Source: Planctomycetota bacterium
GTDB taxonomy: Bacteria > Planctomycetota > Planctomycetia > Planctomycetales > Planctomycetaceae
Reading direction: 5' to 3'
DNA: 7,177 nucleotides
Assembly (NCBI GenBank): GCA_024278285.1
Contig: JAJRTM010000833.1
Location: forward strand, 1 to 7,177
Part shown: piece after piece, positions 6,285 through 7,177 of the stretch
How positions within the stretch are numbered: position 1 is the stretch's first letter
Layout of the letters: each line of letters begins with the position of its first letter
Translations under genes and position numbers: made by a program
The notes under the pieces: model-generated
Database searches by the model: none
What the model saw: only the letters and a program-made list of their open reading frames with translations
Told to the model about the DNA's origin: nothing

Positions 6285-6305
6285 GGCAGCGATCCGCTCA
6301 CTGCC
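6285..6305 (-). terminator. Hairpin just after the rhamnosidase stop codon
   Basis: On the minus strand GGCAGTGA and TCGCTGCC form an 8-bp stem (one G-U) with a 5-nt loop, starting 10 nt after the stop codon at 6316-6318. There is no U-run after it, so it may be a 3'-protecting hairpin or a factor-dependent stop rather than a canonical intrinsic terminator. Confidence 0.35.
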
Positions 6306-6315
6306 TGGATCGGGA

Positions 6316-7177
6316 CTATTTCTCTATTTGGTAAATCGTAATTGATTCAATTTGCATTTCGCCTTTACCGGAAAATGGATCGAATCGTAGTTTTTGTAAT
6401 GGTTGGTCGTCGCCGATGCGGAACAGGTACGCATTGATTTCATCAGCCGGATTGAGATTTCTCGAAGTCTGTCGAGAACCGCTGATGCCGCTTGTTGGCG
6501 ACGCCCAGAAGAATTGAGGCGTGGCTCCTTTTTCCGGTCGCCCTTTTATTTCAATTGCCAACGAACCGGAAAGTGGTTTGGCAAGCTGGATCGATAGCTG
6601 TGGATCAGCACCGGTTGCCACAAGGAAGACCTTGCCGTCACGATCTTCGATGTTAAGATTATTTCGCCCCGTCCACTTTGCGATATCTTCCTTGTTATTG
6701 AAATTCCAATCGATTAATTTGCGTGCTTTGGTCAAATCGATATTTTCCGGATTGATTGACTGATCTGCTGGTTTGAATGTATTGAATGCAATCTTGGCAG
6801 GAACAATACCGCGAGTTGATTTGAAGCGGTACTCTCCTGCTTCAATCTGCAGAACGACGCGACCATTTTCAACACGAAGTGGTTTGATAAACTTCACCTG
6901 CCCCAATGGCTTATCACTTTCTGTAATATCCTCTACTTTTGATGCAGGGATAAACACGGTTGCTGTTGTGTTTGCTGGAATTGTCACATCGAGATAAAAA
7001 GCGTTTCCATCAACTTTCCATTGACTGATAATTTCCCCTTGAATGGAATCATACGATGCTTTCACCCAGTCGATTGGCTTGTGTTGGGCGTTGCTGCCGG
7101 GGGAGGGAGGAGTGGGGTTGATGATGATTTTTGAATATCCAATCCCATCCGATTCAATCCCGGCGAGAGTGCGGAAC
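6316..7177 (-). CDS. Alpha-L-rhamnosidase (GH78-like), C-terminal part, with an added beta-sandwich-like domain; 5' end outside window
   Basis: This is the 3' part of a larger gene, with 286 codons visible. The frame is open to the window edge, and the GTG at 7063-7065 is an internal Val, not a start. Residues 1-77 of the visible part match the C-terminal domain of bacterial alpha-L-rhamnosidases: GIESDGIGYSKIIINP (6-21), DWVKASYDSIQGEIISQWKV (36-55) and VTIPANTTATVFIP (64-77). These enzymes remove terminal rhamnose from plant or algal polysaccharides and glycosides and are normally exported. After about residue 145 an extra region of about 140 residues follows (LIDWNFNNKEDIAKWTGR, 154-171; ending KLRFDPFSGKGEMQIESITI, 262-281). 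It looks like an all-beta, carbohydrate-binding-like module. The catalytic barrel is not in the window, so activity is inferred from the C-terminal domain alone. Confidence 0.8.
   Translation of the reverse strand, partial: FRTLAGIESDGIGYSKIIINPTPPSPGSNAQHKPIDWVKASYDSIQGEIISQWKVDGNAFYLDVTIPANTTATVFIPASKVEDITESDKPLGQVKFIKPLRVENGRVVLQIEAGEYRFKSTRGIVPAKIAFNTFKPADQSINPENIDLTKARKLIDWNFNNKEDIAKWTGRNNLNIEDRDGKVFLVATGADPQLSIQLAKPLSGSLAIEIKGRPEKGATPQFFWASPTSGISGSRQTSRNLNPADEINAYLFRIGDDQPLQKLRFDPFSGKGEMQIESITIYQIEK

Noticed and set aside
6403..6997. Plus-strand frames opposite the rhamnosidase
   Set aside because: Antisense to a recognisable protein domain and without motifs of their own.
7063..7065. 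GTG as the start of a separate 249-residue protein
   Set aside because: The frame continues upstream to the window edge with typical rhamnosidase C-terminal sequence, so this is an internal Val codon.
7099..7117. G-rich run on the plus strand as a G-quadruplex
   Set aside because: Only three runs of three or more G plus one GG, and it encodes a Pro-rich linker (PTPPSP) on the minus strand; coding constraint explains it.

Overview
The window is most likely a chromosomal segment from a planctomycete of the Gimesia/Rubinisphaera type. This is inferred from gene content (a HzsA-related multihaem protein, a GH78-type rhamnosidase with an added C-terminal domain, a divergent Nramp transporter with a large insertion), from a base composition that looks close to even GC, and from wide gene spacing with repeat-rich intergenic DNA. 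No rRNA, tRNA, CRISPR array, transposase or phage gene is visible.

Layout. Bases 1-119 are a short leader with no supported gene. A divergent Nramp-family metal transporter (120-1763, +) is followed by two tandem hairpins and then a 145-bp inverted-repeat element (1863-2007). A lipid/diacylglycerol kinase-like gene follows (2090-2977, +) with a TTG start set by its Shine-Dalgarno. Its stop codon is embedded in a second inverted-repeat element (2975-3049). The convergent gap 3050-3419 has no confident gene, although it holds a T-rich tract, a 10-bp direct repeat and an unassigned 67-codon open frame. On the minus strand lies a secreted, tri-haem, HzsA-related protein (3420-5867) with a plausible promoter at 5951-5979. 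A third inverted-repeat element (6019-6117) and two smaller hairpins occupy the next gap. The window ends inside the 3' part of a minus-strand alpha-L-rhamnosidase gene (6316 to beyond 7177).

The four genes do not form an evident operon. The first two are co-oriented but separated by about 325 bp of structured DNA. The last two are co-oriented but separated by about 450 bp. The second and third are convergent. Each looks like an independent unit: metal import, lipid phosphorylation, periplasmic redox or haem function of unknown substrate, and polysaccharide degradation.

The most distinctive structure is intergenic. Each of the three gene-to-gene gaps holds a different long inverted repeat with near-perfect 20-32 bp arms. 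In two of them each arm is itself a hairpin, so the DNA or RNA can fold either as one long stem or as two small ones. I did not find convincing evidence of a new multi-gene system. The best leads are this family of paired repeats, the HzsA-related protein with three CXXCH motifs, and the Nramp homologue that lacks the usual metal-site motif.
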